Part shown: piece after piece, positions 44,341-52,942 of the stretch
How the letters are laid out: the number at the start of each line of letters is the position of its first letter
How positions within the stretch are numbered: position 1 is the stretch's first letter
Source of the DNA: Roseibium salinum
Lineage (GTDB): Bacteria; Pseudomonadota; Alphaproteobacteria; Rhizobiales; Stappiaceae
Reading direction: 5' to 3'
Assembly: GCF_026240905.1 (NCBI RefSeq)
Contig: NZ_JAPEVI010000003.1
Span: 3,844,001-3,908,000, forward strand
Length of the DNA: 64,000 nucleotides
Made by a program: the position numbers and the translations under genes
The notes under the pieces: generated by a model
Databases searched by the model: none
Told to the model about the DNA's origin: nothing
Seen by the model: only the letters and a program-made list of their open reading frames with translations

Positions 44341-45174
44341 TCAGCCCTTGCCGGAAACTGCGTCCGCGCAATCCGTTGCCAATGTGGTGTATCTGGCAAC
44401 GATGTCCGCATGGAGGCTGGGGCTGATACGGCTGCGGATGTCTTCGTCGACCTTTTCGACGATTGCGCGTGCATCGGGAAAGGTTTTTCTCAGGCCGAAT
44501 TTCATGTCGTTCCTGCGGGCGTTTTCCACGTATGCGCCGGGAATGCTCGTGATCCTGTGCAGCAGCCCCAGTTCCCGCAGCTTGAAACGGGTTACCATGG
44601 GGTCGGCGAAATAGAAATCGGCATGTCCTGATGCCAGCATCGCCAGAATGGAACTGATCTCGGACACCTGAATGCGACGCGGATGGCGCTTCCAGATGCG
44701 GTCGGCCGTGCCATTGCCGACGAAATCGACCGTCCTGAACTTGTAGAGATGTTCTATGCGCGTCGCGGCGCGGATGGCATCTGCGTTGGGATTGTCCGCG
44801 GCGAAGAATATTTGGGCGTGGGCAAGGGTGAGGACCGGGGTTGGGGCGAAATGGACGTAGGCAGAGCGATCGGCCGTAACCGGGCAGCAGAATGCATCGG
44901 CGGTTCCCGTGGCCACCATGCCTTGAGCACGTGCCCAGGGATAGGCGCGATGCGTGAGCGAATAGTCGCCGGTTTCAGCAAGCGCGTCCAGCAGGTCGGG
45001 CAGGATGCCCTTCACGGTGTTGGTTGTCGTGTCGAGATAGGAATAGGGCGCCACATCATCGTAATAGACGCACGCCAGTGAAAGTCTCGATGGGGCCTCG
45101 GCACGGGCCGGCAATAGCGCCAGGGCAGGGATACCGGCGCCGAACGTGGTCAGGAAGGAGCGGCGGGACAGCAT
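44341..45174 (-). CDS. periplasmic substrate-binding domain protein (SBP_bac_3-like), Tat signal
   Basis: The product is 277 residues starting MLSRRSFLTTFGAG, a twin-arginine signal with cleavage after LLPARA. The mature part has the bilobal amino-acid-type solute-binding fold: DVAPYSYLDTTTNTVKGILPDLLDALAE, YPWARAQGMVATGTADAFCCP, SILAMLASGHADFYFADP. No permease or ATPase gene is beside it, so it may be a sensor or orphan binding protein. The ATG at 45174 is close to a purine-rich AAGGAAAGAG stretch. Confidence 0.82.
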   Translation of the reverse strand: MLSRRSFLTTFGAGIPALALLPARAEAPSRLSLACVYYDDVAPYSYLDTTTNTVKGILPDLLDALAETGDYSLTHRAYPWARAQGMVATGTADAFCCPVTADRSAYVHFAPTPVLTLAHAQIFFAADNPNADAIRAATRIEHLYKFRTVDFVGNGTADRIWKRHPRRIQVSEISSILAMLASGHADFYFADPMVTRFKLRELGLLHRITSIPGAYVENARRNDMKFGLRKTFPDARAIVEKVDEDIRSRISPSLHADIVARYTTLATDCADAVSGKG

Positions 45175-45558
45175 CTGTCTCTTTCCTTCTCAAGAGTTCG
45201 GAAAAATCCCGCAGGAGCTGTGGGGTTTCTTCATGAAATCCGGCATGGGAGGACGTGCCGGATTTCTGTTCAGCTCCTGCGGGACAGGCAGTTGGTGAAG
45301 GCTGCCTTCGCCACTGCTGTTGCTTGTCACTTGTTCTTTTGCCGATGGACCGGCTCTCTTGTGAAGCAATTTATGTCCATCAGTCTTATTTACACACAGA
45401 GTGTAACATGTCACTCCCGTAAAGGAAAGCCATTTCTGTTCAATGCCGCAAATTTCTTCCAAACATCTGTATTTCCTTGGAGATTCTGAACAGGTCGTGA
45501 TATAAGAGATCTGCGGAGTTAATCACTCTCAATCTGTAAAAATGCCTGTGCCGCCAGA
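45175..45558. other. intergenic region with nested hairpin
   Basis: Between the divergent binding-protein and ROK genes. The left part contains the nested inverted repeats at 45207-45284. The right part (45340-45540) is AT-richer and includes a CTGTAAAAATGC segment just before the ROK gene. No gene is seen. Confidence 0.45.
45207..45284. repeat. nested perfect inverted repeats (78 bases)
   Basis: Outer arms TCCCGCAGGAGCTG (45207-45220) and CAGCTCCTGCGGGA (45271-45284) match over 14 bases; inner arms GAAATCCGGCA (45235-45245) and TGCCGGATTTC (45256-45266) match over 11. In RNA this would be a two-tier hairpin with a bulge of 14 against 4 bases. It may be a structured leader or a REP-like element. 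Confidence 0.75.
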
Positions 45559-46713
45559 ATGACATTTGTTCCCCATTTTCCGCTTCCCAGCCGGTTTGCC
45601 CCGCGAGGCGAGCGTGAAATCGTTTCAGAAAACGAACGCAGAATCCTGCGGTTGATCTGGCGTCATCCCGGCGTGCAACGCTCTGCGGTCACCGGTCAGG
45701 TCGAGTTGACGCAGCAGTCGGTTTATCGAATCGTCGACGCGCTGACCGAGCGCGGCATGGTCGTGCAGGGGGCGCCGGTACCCGGGCATGGCCGCGGACA
45801 GCCCAGCCCGACCCTGCGCCTCAACGGCGGTTATGCCTATTCCTGCGGTATTTCGCTCAACGCCGATGAGATCGGCGTATGCCTCATGGACATGTCGGGC
45901 AAGGTTCTGGCGCGCGAAGGAATTGCCGTGACGGGGCAAACGATGGCGCAGGCCCTGGAACAGATGCGCTCGCTGATCTCCGCGTTGAGCGTACGCTGCG
46001 GTCTTTCGGAGGATGCGCTGCTGGGGATCGGTTTTGCAATCGCCGGCTACAATGTCGGCGGCACGCGCTACAACGCGCCGCTGCCCCTGCATGAATGGTC
46101 GCTGATCGAACTCGGGCCGCTGCTGAATGCCGAGTTCAGCAAGCCGATCTGGATCTACAATGCCAGCCAGACCGCGGCCGTGGCTGAATCCATGTTCGGC
46201 GTCGGCCGCCACGTGCGGAATTTCGCCTATCTGTTCATCAGCTACGGCTTCGGCGGCGCGTTGATCCATGACGGCGAACTGCTGACCGGCGGGCATTACA
46301 ATGCGGGCGAATTTGCCTGCATTCTCCAACCTGACGAAATCGCCCGCCGTCCGGCGCTGAAGTATCTCGTCAGCAAGTTGGAGGCCAATGGCCTGGCCAT
46401 GTCCTCGATCGCGCATCTGCGCCGGGCCTTCAAGGGCGATTGGCCCGGGGTCGCGGAATGGCTCGACGACACCGTCCCCGTCTATAACCGCATCATCAAT
46501 GCGATCATCGGCGTCTACGATCCCCAGGCAATCGTCTTTGGCGGCGAGGTGCCGCGCGAGCTGACGACGATGCTGATCGCCCGAACCGAGATCTACGACC
46601 GGCCGCGCTACGGCGTGCCGCACCCGCTGCCCAAGTTCATCGCCGGCGAAGTGAATGATCACGCGCCAGCCATCGGCGCAGCGGCGGTGCCGTTCAAGGC
46701 CATGGTCTTTTAG
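45559..46713 (+). CDS. ROK family transcriptional regulator
   Basis: The 384-residue protein has an N-terminal winged helix (NERRILRLIWRHPGVQRSAVTGQVELTQQSVYRIVDALTERGMV) and a ROK kinase-like domain (GISLNADEIGVCLMDMSGKVL, GIGFAIAGYN, then ISYGFGGALIHDGELLTGGHYNAGEFACI). The usual ROK zinc cysteine motif is not apparent. It resembles NagC/XylR-type sugar-responsive repressors. It has no sugar catabolic neighbours, so its regulon must be elsewhere. The start at 45559 is supported by the protein frame but lacks a strong ribosome site. Confidence 0.88.
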   Translation: MTFVPHFPLPSRFAPRGEREIVSENERRILRLIWRHPGVQRSAVTGQVELTQQSVYRIVDALTERGMVVQGAPVPGHGRGQPSPTLRLNGGYAYSCGISLNADEIGVCLMDMSGKVLAREGIAVTGQTMAQALEQMRSLISALSVRCGLSEDALLGIGFAIAGYNVGGTRYNAPLPLHEWSLIELGPLLNAEFSKPIWIYNASQTAAVAESMFGVGRHVRNFAYLFISYGFGGALIHDGELLTGGHYNAGEFACILQPDEIARRPALKYLVSKLEANGLAMSSIAHLRRAFKGDWPGVAEWLDDTVPVYNRIINAIIGVYDPQAIVFGGEVPRELTTMLIARTEIYDRPRYGVPHPLPKFIAGEVNDHAPAIGAAAVPFKAMVF

Positions 46714-46737
46714 GGGCAGTAGAAGCCCGTATCGCCG

Positions 46738-47631
46738 TCAGGCCGTGAACAGGAGCGCGCTTCCGGCGATCGCCAGGCCCGCGCCGGCCCATGCGCCGAG
46801 GGCGGGAAACTCCCGGGTGCGCCACCACATCATCGGCAGCATCAGCGCCGGAGTCGTTGCCGAAAGGGTTGCCACGATGCCGACTTCGCCTCCGGACAGG
46901 GCGAAGAGGATCAGCGTCATGCCGAGGCCCATGCCGAGCAGGCCGGACACGGCGACGATGCCGAAAACCGGCAGGGTCAGCTTGCCTGCCGGTTTTACCC
47001 ATGAGTACGGCAGGCGCGTCAGTGCGAGGAGGCCAAGGGCCGCGATCCCTACGCGCAGGCTCGACGCCGCGACGGGATTGACGCCGCTTTCCATGATCGG
47101 CCGGGCTATGAGCGAGCCGACGGACTGGGAGAGGGCCGCGGCAAGCCCCAGGACAATACCGATCCACAGCGGGCCGCGGACGCTCTCCCATTTATGCAGC
47201 TGGGATTTGCGCTTGCCGAACCGGATGGCGAGCAGCACCCCGAGGAAGGTGAGGGTGATGCCGAAGACCTGTATTCGCGTCAAGTGCTCGTCCAGCAGCA
47301 GCCAGCCCAGAATGGCGGACATGGGAGTGTTCAGCGAAAACAGCATGGCCGTGCGGCGCGGGCCCATCCGGTTCAGCGTCAGGAAAAGAGCCGTGTCGCC
47401 CATGAAGATACCGATGAAACCAGACACGACCAGCGGCAGAAAATGCACGGCTTCGATGGTGGCCCAGCCGGTGGTCGCAGCCACCCAGGCCGACAGCATG
47501 AGGGCGACGACCACCATGCGCGTGCAGTTGAAGGCAATGGCGCCCAGATGCTGGGCGGGAGCGGCGGAGAGGAGGCCCGTCAGCGCCCAGAGAGCGGCTG
47601 CGCCAAGGGCGGCGGCCTCATAGAGGAACAT
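46738..47631 (-). CDS. DMT/EamA family transporter
   Basis: The 297-residue protein has ten hydrophobic segments in two EamA repeats (residues about 5-140 and 150-290), e.g. VALMLSAWVAATTGWATIEAVHFLPLVVSGFIGI. It starts six bases after the stop of the TenA-type gene on the same strand, so they are almost certainly one operon. Transport of a thiamine-related compound is suggested by context only; the EamA family also moves amino acids, sugars and drugs. Confidence 0.88.
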   Translation of the reverse strand: MFLYEAAALGAAALWALTGLLSAAPAQHLGAIAFNCTRMVVVALMLSAWVAATTGWATIEAVHFLPLVVSGFIGIFMGDTALFLTLNRMGPRRTAMLFSLNTPMSAILGWLLLDEHLTRIQVFGITLTFLGVLLAIRFGKRKSQLHKWESVRGPLWIGIVLGLAAALSQSVGSLIARPIMESGVNPVAASSLRVGIAALGLLALTRLPYSWVKPAGKLTLPVFGIVAVSGLLGMGLGMTLILFALSGGEVGIVATLSATTPALMLPMMWWRTREFPALGAWAGAGLAIAGSALLFTA

Positions 47632-47637
47632 GGACTG

Positions 47638-48378
47638 TCAGATCCGCGGAAATTCCTCTGCAAGATCCGGAGTGGCTCCGGTCCAGGCAAAGTCGAAAAA
47701 CGCGACTTCCAAAGCGCTCATATGGCGGAAATGCCCGGCCAGCCTTTCCTGATCACCCTCCGGGAGGGCGGGTCCGAGCCGGTCCATTTCCGTGCGGATC
47801 CAGCCGACAAAGTCCTGAAATCCGGGAACGGCGTGAAGATCGATCCATTCGGCGAGGTAGAACGCGTCCGGCCGCGGCTTTTGCGCCTCGCGCCGGCCCC
47901 AGGTGAGATAGCACCATTCCGCGCAGAGCAGGCAGGTAAGCCCTTCCTCGTAGGATCCGTTTGCGGATGCCGACAGCAGGAGATCGGCAAAAGCACGGGT
48001 TACCGGGCCCTGGGCCGCGGCTTGATAGGTCTGGGGGGCGACGCCGAGGGCTTCGAACGAGCGCAGGAAATAGTCGTTTTCCTCGGACGTCAGCAGGGCC
48101 AGGAAGCCGGCAAGGCGGGTCTTGGAGGACATGGCGGGCGCCTTGGCCACCAGATACGCGAGTGTCGACACCAGGTCGGTGATGAAGGTGTAGTCCTCGA
48201 TCAGGTAACGCGCGTAAGCGTCTTCGGGCATAGAGCCGTTACCGATCGCCTGCGTGAAGGCGTGATCGGTTGCCTGGGACCAGTAGGGTTCGGCGCGTGC
48301 GGCCAGCCAGTCGGTGAAACGGGCGCCGGGCGATGTTGTCTTGTATTCCTGGAATGACCCGGCAAACGACGTGGGCAT
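47638..48378 (-). CDS. TenA/thiaminase II family protein
   Basis: The 246-residue helical protein matches TenA: FTQAIGNGSMPEDAYARYLIEDYTFITDL at the start, the central ASANGSYEEGLTCLLCAEWCYLTWG and a C-terminal Glu-containing helix (MSALEVAFFDFAW). TenA enzymes release or salvage the aminopyrimidine of thiamine; the first Cys of TCLLCAEWCY may be the nucleophile but alignment is needed. It is the first gene of an operon with an EamA transporter. Confidence 0.86.
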   Translation of the reverse strand: MPTSFAGSFQEYKTTSPGARFTDWLAARAEPYWSQATDHAFTQAIGNGSMPEDAYARYLIEDYTFITDLVSTLAYLVAKAPAMSSKTRLAGFLALLTSEENDYFLRSFEALGVAPQTYQAAAQGPVTRAFADLLLSASANGSYEEGLTCLLCAEWCYLTWGRREAQKPRPDAFYLAEWIDLHAVPGFQDFVGWIRTEMDRLGPALPEGDQERLAGHFRHMSALEVAFFDFAWTGATPDLAEEFPRI

Positions 48379-48453
48379 GGCACGGAAACCCGGAAGGAGA
48401 GTGTTCTGAGAGGGTAAAGGGGATGCAGCGGGCGGGCGCCCGCTGCGGATTGT

Positions 48454-49488
48454 TCAGGCGGCTGCCTTTTTCGGGGTGATCAGGCCGCGGTTGATCAGAA
48501 CCTCGGCGATCTGAACGGTATTGAGGGCAGCACCCTTGCGCAGATTGTCGGCGACGACCCAAAGGTTGAGACCGTTTTCGACCGTCGCGTCCTCGCGGAT
48601 GCGGGAGATATAGGTCGCGTCTTCACCGGCGCTCTCGTACGGCGTCATGTAGCCGCCGTCTTCCTGCTTGTCGATGACGAGGCAGCCCGGCGCCTCGCGC
48701 AGGATGTTGCGCGCTTCGTCGGCTGAAATCTCGTTTTCGAACTCGATATTGACGCTCTCGGCATGGCCGATGAACACCGGAACGCGGACCGCGGTGCAGG
48801 TCACCTTGATCGCCGGATCGAGGATCTTCTTGGTTTCGGCCAGCACCTTCCACTCTTCCTTGGTGTAGCCGTCTTCCATGAAGACATCAATATGCGGGAT
48901 CACGTTGAAGGCAATGCGCTTGGTGAACTTGTTCGGCTCGATCGGGTCGTTGACGAAGACGGCCCGAGTCTGGTTGAACAGTTCTTCCATGGCGTCCTTG
49001 CCGCCGCCGGAAACCGACTGGTAGGTGGAGACGACCACGCGCTTGATCTTGGCAAAATCATGCAGCGGCTTCAGCGCCACGACCAGCTGCGCGGTGGAGC
49101 AGTTCGGGTTGGCGATGATGTTGCGCTTGGAGAAGCCGGTGATGGCATCGGCATTCACTTCGGGCACGATCAGCGGCACGTCCGAGTCGTAGCGCCACGC
49201 GGACGAGTTGTCGATGACGACGCAGCCCTTGGCGCCGATCTTCGGAGCCCATTCCTTGGCAATGGTGCCGCCTGCGGACATCAGGCAGATATCGGTGTCG
49301 GAGAAATCATAGTTCTCCATGGTCTGGACCTTCAGCGTCCTGTCGCCGAAGGAGACCTCGGTGCCCTGTGAGCGGCGGGAGGCGAGAGCGACGACTTCGT
49401 CTGCCGGAAAGCCGCGCTCGGCCAGAATGTCCAGCATTTCGCGGCCGACATTGCCGGTAGCGCCTGCAATTGCGATCTTGAAACCCAT
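48454..49488 (-). CDS. asd: aspartate-semialdehyde dehydrogenase
   Basis: The 344-residue enzyme has GATGNVGREML at the nucleotide site, SAGGTIAKEWAPKIGAKGCVVIDNSSAWR, the catalytic Cys in ANPNCSTAQLVVALKPLH, VVSTYQSVSGGGKDAMEELF and a late VPVFIGHAESVNIEFE. It reduces aspartyl phosphate for lysine, threonine, methionine and diaminopimelate synthesis. The start at 49488 reads MGFKIAIAGATGN, standard. The TenA gene starts 76 bases downstream on the same strand. Confidence 0.97.
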   Translation of the reverse strand: MGFKIAIAGATGNVGREMLDILAERGFPADEVVALASRRSQGTEVSFGDRTLKVQTMENYDFSDTDICLMSAGGTIAKEWAPKIGAKGCVVIDNSSAWRYDSDVPLIVPEVNADAITGFSKRNIIANPNCSTAQLVVALKPLHDFAKIKRVVVSTYQSVSGGGKDAMEELFNQTRAVFVNDPIEPNKFTKRIAFNVIPHIDVFMEDGYTKEEWKVLAETKKILDPAIKVTCTAVRVPVFIGHAESVNIEFENEISADEARNILREAPGCLVIDKQEDGGYMTPYESAGEDATYISRIREDATVENGLNLWVVADNLRKGAALNTVQIAEVLINRGLITPKKAAA

Positions 49489-49876
49489 TTTCGACTAGTC
49501 CTTGTCCGTCTCCCCGCTTCGCCGGCCGCTCGCTGCAAGATGAGCGTCGCCGGCTCTCGGCGCCTCCCATCCCCGGGGAGGCGGGATGAGCGGCACCGTC
49601 AGGCGGTGGTCTTGGTTGTCTTGGTTGTGGGTTTAACAGCGGTTGCGGCAGCAGTCCGCGTCTCGCCGCGCATGAACATGGCGCTGGCAAGGGCTAGGGA
49701 CATCATATCCAGAATGTCGGCTTTCAGCCGGGGCATCGGAACTCGCAATCGTCAAACCTGAGACGGCGGTGTTTTTGCCCGGAAATCAACTCAAGTCAAC
49801 AAGGAATGCGACACCGGCGTTGTTTCTCGTGCGACTGGTTGCCCGCGGAGGGCCCGATTCACCGGATTGCCCGCCG
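49489..49876. other. intergenic region upstream of asd
   Basis: The 388-base stretch holds asd promoter DNA and perhaps one very small gene at 49599-49736. A GCCTCCCATCCCCGGGGAGGC palindrome-like hairpin is at 49562-49582 and could be a terminator for the small gene. Nothing else is recognised. Confidence 0.4.
49599..49736 (-). CDS. possible 45-residue peptide
   Basis: A short frame encodes MPRLKADILDMMSLALARA-like sequence and ends in a Lys-Thr repeat (TTKTTKTTA). The ribosome site is weak and the tail is low complexity. It could be a real small membrane-linked peptide or chance. It precedes asd on the same strand, and a GC-rich hairpin at 49562-49582 lies just after its stop. Confidence 0.3.
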   Translation of the reverse strand: MPRLKADILDMMSLALASAMFMRGETRTAAATAVKPTTKTTKTTA

Positions 49877-50641
49877 TCAATCGTTGAACAGCCGGCCCGG
49901 TCCGGCGCCGCCGGATGGCAGCCCGGCAAGCACCATCATGTGCCAGGCAAGCGCCTGGTTGGAGCTGATCACAGGTTTGCCGAGACGCCGTTCGGAGCGC
50001 TCGATGACCGGGAACGTGCGCAGGTTCGTGCAGGAGGCGAATACCGCCTCGACCTGCGGGTCGCTGCCGACCGTGCAAATGGCTTCTTCAACGGATTTCA
50101 GCGAAATGCGCGCGACAACCGCCTCCTCCGCCTGGCCGAAGGAGCCGGCGGCCAAGGTTTCCAGGCCGTTTTGCCGCAGAAGATCGCAGATGGCGCCCGA
50201 AACCTCTTCCACATAGGGCGAGACAATGCCGAGCCTGGTGACGTTCATGTGCTTCAGTGCCGCCATGACCGCGCGGGCGGGATCGGTCACGCTTGCTTGC
50301 GGGTGGGCCTTGCGCACGGCCGCCTCGACCGCATCCGAACCGATCACCGTGGCGCCGGACGTACAGGCATAGCCGATCGCGTCCAGCGGCCGGTTGGCGG
50401 GCAGGAATGCCGCCGCGTCCGTAAGCCGTTCCTTCATCCGCATGAGCGTCGAATGCGTCACCTCCGGCGCGCTTTCGATCCTTGAGTGGAAAAGCGAGAC
50501 GCCGTCGAGGGTGAAGATCGTGCGGAATTCGGCCTCGATGGTCTCGTCGACCAGAAGGACGATCAGCCCGAAGGCCGCCTTCTCGCCCGGCCCCCGGTCG
50601 ACGTCAAAGCTCAGTTTCAAGGGGGCGTCCTGGGCATGCAT
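49877..50641 (-). CDS. Asp/Glu racemase-fold protein (maleate isomerase/AMDase-like)
   Basis: The 254-residue protein has the two cysteine sites of the aspartate/glutamate racemase superfamily: IGYACTSGATVIG and AVFASCTNLRTF. LGIVSPYVEEVSGAICDLLRQNGLETL is the central strand-helix. The group includes arylmalonate decarboxylase, maleate cis-trans isomerase and ectoine-utilisation EutA. Its ATG at 50641 overlaps the stop of the M24 gene (TGATG). It is the last gene in the overlapping three-gene operon. Substrate unknown. Confidence 0.82.
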   Translation of the reverse strand: MHAQDAPLKLSFDVDRGPGEKAAFGLIVLLVDETIEAEFRTIFTLDGVSLFHSRIESAPEVTHSTLMRMKERLTDAAAFLPANRPLDAIGYACTSGATVIGSDAVEAAVRKAHPQASVTDPARAVMAALKHMNVTRLGIVSPYVEEVSGAICDLLRQNGLETLAAGSFGQAEEAVVARISLKSVEEAICTVGSDPQVEAVFASCTNLRTFPVIERSERRLGKPVISSNQALAWHMMVLAGLPSGGAGPGRLFND

Positions 50642-51783
50642 CAACCGCCGATCACCGGGATCTCCGGAGAGGCCGGGACAGTCAGGAACTGCGGAGCGCC
50701 GTCCCGGACGACGATGTTTTCCTCGTGCACCATCATCTTTCCGTCTCCCAGGCTGATGCTGGGCTCGAGCGTCAGAACCATGCCGTCCCGCAGCACCGTC
50801 CGGTCGAAGCTCGTGATGGAGGGCGGTTCGGTGAGCTGCATGCCAAGGCCATGGCCAAGCCTGCCGATATCGCCCTCGCCCTGGCCGAGGGTTGCGGTCA
50901 TCGCCTTGAAGAGGTCGGCGCAGGTTCTTCCGGGCCTGGCGACCTGCGCCGCGGCTGTGACGGCATGGACGAGTTTCTCGTGGGCCCTGGTGACGCTTTC
51001 GCCGGCGGGGCCGATCGCGAAGTTGCGGTCGAAGTCGCAGAAATAGCCGTTTTTCGTTGCGCCGGTATCGAGCATCAGGACGTCGCCTTCCGCGAGCACC
51101 CGGTCGGAGGGCGGCGAAATCACGTTGCCATAGCCGCCGCGGCCGGCGCCGCCGACGAGATAGGGTACATCGTCTGCCCCGCGCGCCAGAAGGTCGATCC
51201 TGAAGGCGCGGAAGACCTCTTTCAGGGTCTGGCCCCTGGCGAACAAGTTGCCGGCGTTTGCAAAGCTTTGCGAGCCGATGCCGCAGATCTCCCTCAACAG
51301 GCCGATTTCCCGTTCAGATTTTACCATGCGGAGCTGTTGGACAAGGTCGGAGGCATCGACGAATTCGGTTGCCCGAAGCCGGCCGCGCAGCGCCTCTAAG
51401 TCCCTGAGCGGCATGCGCAGCGTGCTTTCCCGGCCCATCGGCATGCCGATCCGTCCGTAATCCTTCAACGCATCGGCCAGCAGCGCGATGCCGTCGTCGG
51501 TCGGATGCGGCGCGGCAAAGGTGCGGATGTCGTCGATCCAGCAGGCGCGCATCAGATCGGCCCCGATCTGCGGGATGACCGCAACGGGCATGCCCCGGGT
51601 TGGGACGATCAGGAACCAGGGGCGTGTCGGGCTTTGCCAGAAGAGCGTCCGGAAGCCGGTGAAATACCGGACTTCGGCTTCCGTGGTGAAGAAAAGCGCA
51701 TCGATCCCCCGGGCGTGCATTTTCTCCTGGGCGCGCGCGGTGCGGGCCTCGAACTCGTCGACGGGAAAATCGACCTCAACCAT
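50641..51783 (-). CDS. M24 family metallopeptidase (Xaa-Pro/ectoine-hydrolase-like)
   Basis: The 380-residue protein has a creatinase-type N-domain (DALFFTTEAEVRYFTGFRTLFW) and a pita-bread C-domain with the metal ligands in MLDTGATKNGYFCDFDRNF (two Asp), LGHGLGMQLTEPP (His), VLTLEPSI (Glu) and MVHEENIVV (Glu). It is close to the ectoine hydrolase DoeA/EutD and Xaa-Pro dipeptidase group, but the rest of an ectoine catabolic cluster is missing. It overlaps the PLP enzyme gene upstream by 8 bases (51776-51783). Confidence 0.85.
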   Translation of the reverse strand: MVEVDFPVDEFEARTARAQEKMHARGIDALFFTTEAEVRYFTGFRTLFWQSPTRPWFLIVPTRGMPVAVIPQIGADLMRACWIDDIRTFAAPHPTDDGIALLADALKDYGRIGMPMGRESTLRMPLRDLEALRGRLRATEFVDASDLVQQLRMVKSEREIGLLREICGIGSQSFANAGNLFARGQTLKEVFRAFRIDLLARGADDVPYLVGGAGRGGYGNVISPPSDRVLAEGDVLMLDTGATKNGYFCDFDRNFAIGPAGESVTRAHEKLVHAVTAAAQVARPGRTCADLFKAMTATLGQGEGDIGRLGHGLGMQLTEPPSITSFDRTVLRDGMVLTLEPSISLGDGKMMVHEENIVVRDGAPQFLTVPASPEIPVIGG

Positions 51784-52858
51784 CTTCCGGGCCTTCCGAC
51801 AGATAGCACAGGACACGGGAGCGCGGCGTCAGGCCAAGGGCTTCGAACGCATCACCCGCGTGATGCAGGGCGGAAATGCCCGCCGCGCCCGAGGGGGTCG
51901 TGGACAGGCCGTGTTCCGCCAGCATCGCAACGGTGTCCGAAGCGTCTTCGTCCGAAATGGCGGCGAACCAGTCGGCTTCCTCAGCCAGGTAGCCGAGCGC
52001 CAGATGCGAGGGCTCCTTGCAGTCGAGGCGGCCCATGATGGAAACGGGGCCGGGCGCGGTGACCGGCCGGCCGGCTTCGATGCTGGCCTGAAGCGCGGGG
52101 GCGCGGTCCGGTTCCACGACGACAATCGTCACCCGGTCGCCCCATGTTCGGCGGGCGCTGACCGCACAGGCGGCCGCCAGCCCGCCGACGCCGGCCTGCA
52201 GGAACACGTGGGTGGGCGGTTCGTCGAGCTGCCCGGCGATCTCGCTTCCCATGATCAGGTAGCCCTCCATCACGTCGCGGCCGGGCTCCGTCAGGCCGGG
52301 CCATGTGCTGTCGGGAAGGAGGTGCCAGCCGAAGTCGCGCGCCTGGCGCTGCGCCTCGGCCATGCTGTCTTCATAGGTTTGCCCGGCGCGGATGACCCTG
52401 GCGCCTTTCTGCCGCAGGCGCAGGGCAAAGGCCTCCGGCACCGTTTCCGATACGAAGACTGCGGCCTGAGCGCCGAAGAGAGGTGCGCCGGCGGCGAGCG
52501 ACAGGCCGTGGTTGCCGGCGCTCGCACAGGCAAAGGTCATGCCCTGCAGCGCCGTTTCCAGCGAGCCGGCAGCGCCTTCCGCGACCTTGCGGCTCGCCTC
52601 TCTGGCAATGGCATAGGCCGCCCCCAGGGCCTTGAAGCTGCCAAGGCCCATGCGGCCGCGTTCGTCCTTGATGTGAAGGGCCGCGATGCCAAACCCTGAG
52701 GCAAGTGCGGAGGCGTTCAGCAGCGGGGTTGGCGCGGCCTTCGGGCATTGGCCATAGAGAGCGTGCGCGCCGTCGGCGTCCTCCGACACGCGTCCCTGCG
52801 CCAGGCCGGCCTGTTCGGGCAGGCCGTTGTCCCGCCACGGATTCTTGACTGTCTTCAT
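51776..52858 (-). CDS. PLP-dependent diaminopropionate ammonia-lyase-like enzyme
   Basis: The 360-residue protein is a fold-type II PLP enzyme. PTPLLNASALASGFGIAALHIKDE and RMGLGSFKALGAAYAI match the diaminopropionate ammonia-lyase subgroup; SFK holds the PLP lysine. SAGNHGLSLA is the phosphate-adjacent loop. QAGVGGLAAA is the glycine-rich phosphate loop, and TPSGAAGISAL lies near the end. DAPAL and threonine dehydratase-like EutB proteins are the nearest groups. First gene of an operon with the M24 and racemase-fold genes. Confidence 0.82.
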   Translation of the reverse strand: MKTVKNPWRDNGLPEQAGLAQGRVSEDADGAHALYGQCPKAAPTPLLNASALASGFGIAALHIKDERGRMGLGSFKALGAAYAIAREASRKVAEGAAGSLETALQGMTFACASAGNHGLSLAAGAPLFGAQAAVFVSETVPEAFALRLRQKGARVIRAGQTYEDSMAEAQRQARDFGWHLLPDSTWPGLTEPGRDVMEGYLIMGSEIAGQLDEPPTHVFLQAGVGGLAAACAVSARRTWGDRVTIVVVEPDRAPALQASIEAGRPVTAPGPVSIMGRLDCKEPSHLALGYLAEEADWFAAISDEDASDTVAMLAEHGLSTTPSGAAGISALHHAGDAFEALGLTPRSRVLCYLSEGPEDG

Positions 52859-52942
52859 GATCCCCCCGCCCCGGAAAGGACCAGTTGATCAGCTCCGGGG
52901 GCGGAAGACAACCTTTGCGGCGCGCGCCCAACGCCAAAGCCA

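Noticed and set aside
50641..52858. Assignment of the trio to ectoine degradation (eutABD/doeA)
   Set aside because: EutC, EutE/DoeB and ectoine transporters are not present nearby and the PLP enzyme looks closer to diaminopropionate ammonia-lyase; kept as an alternative only.
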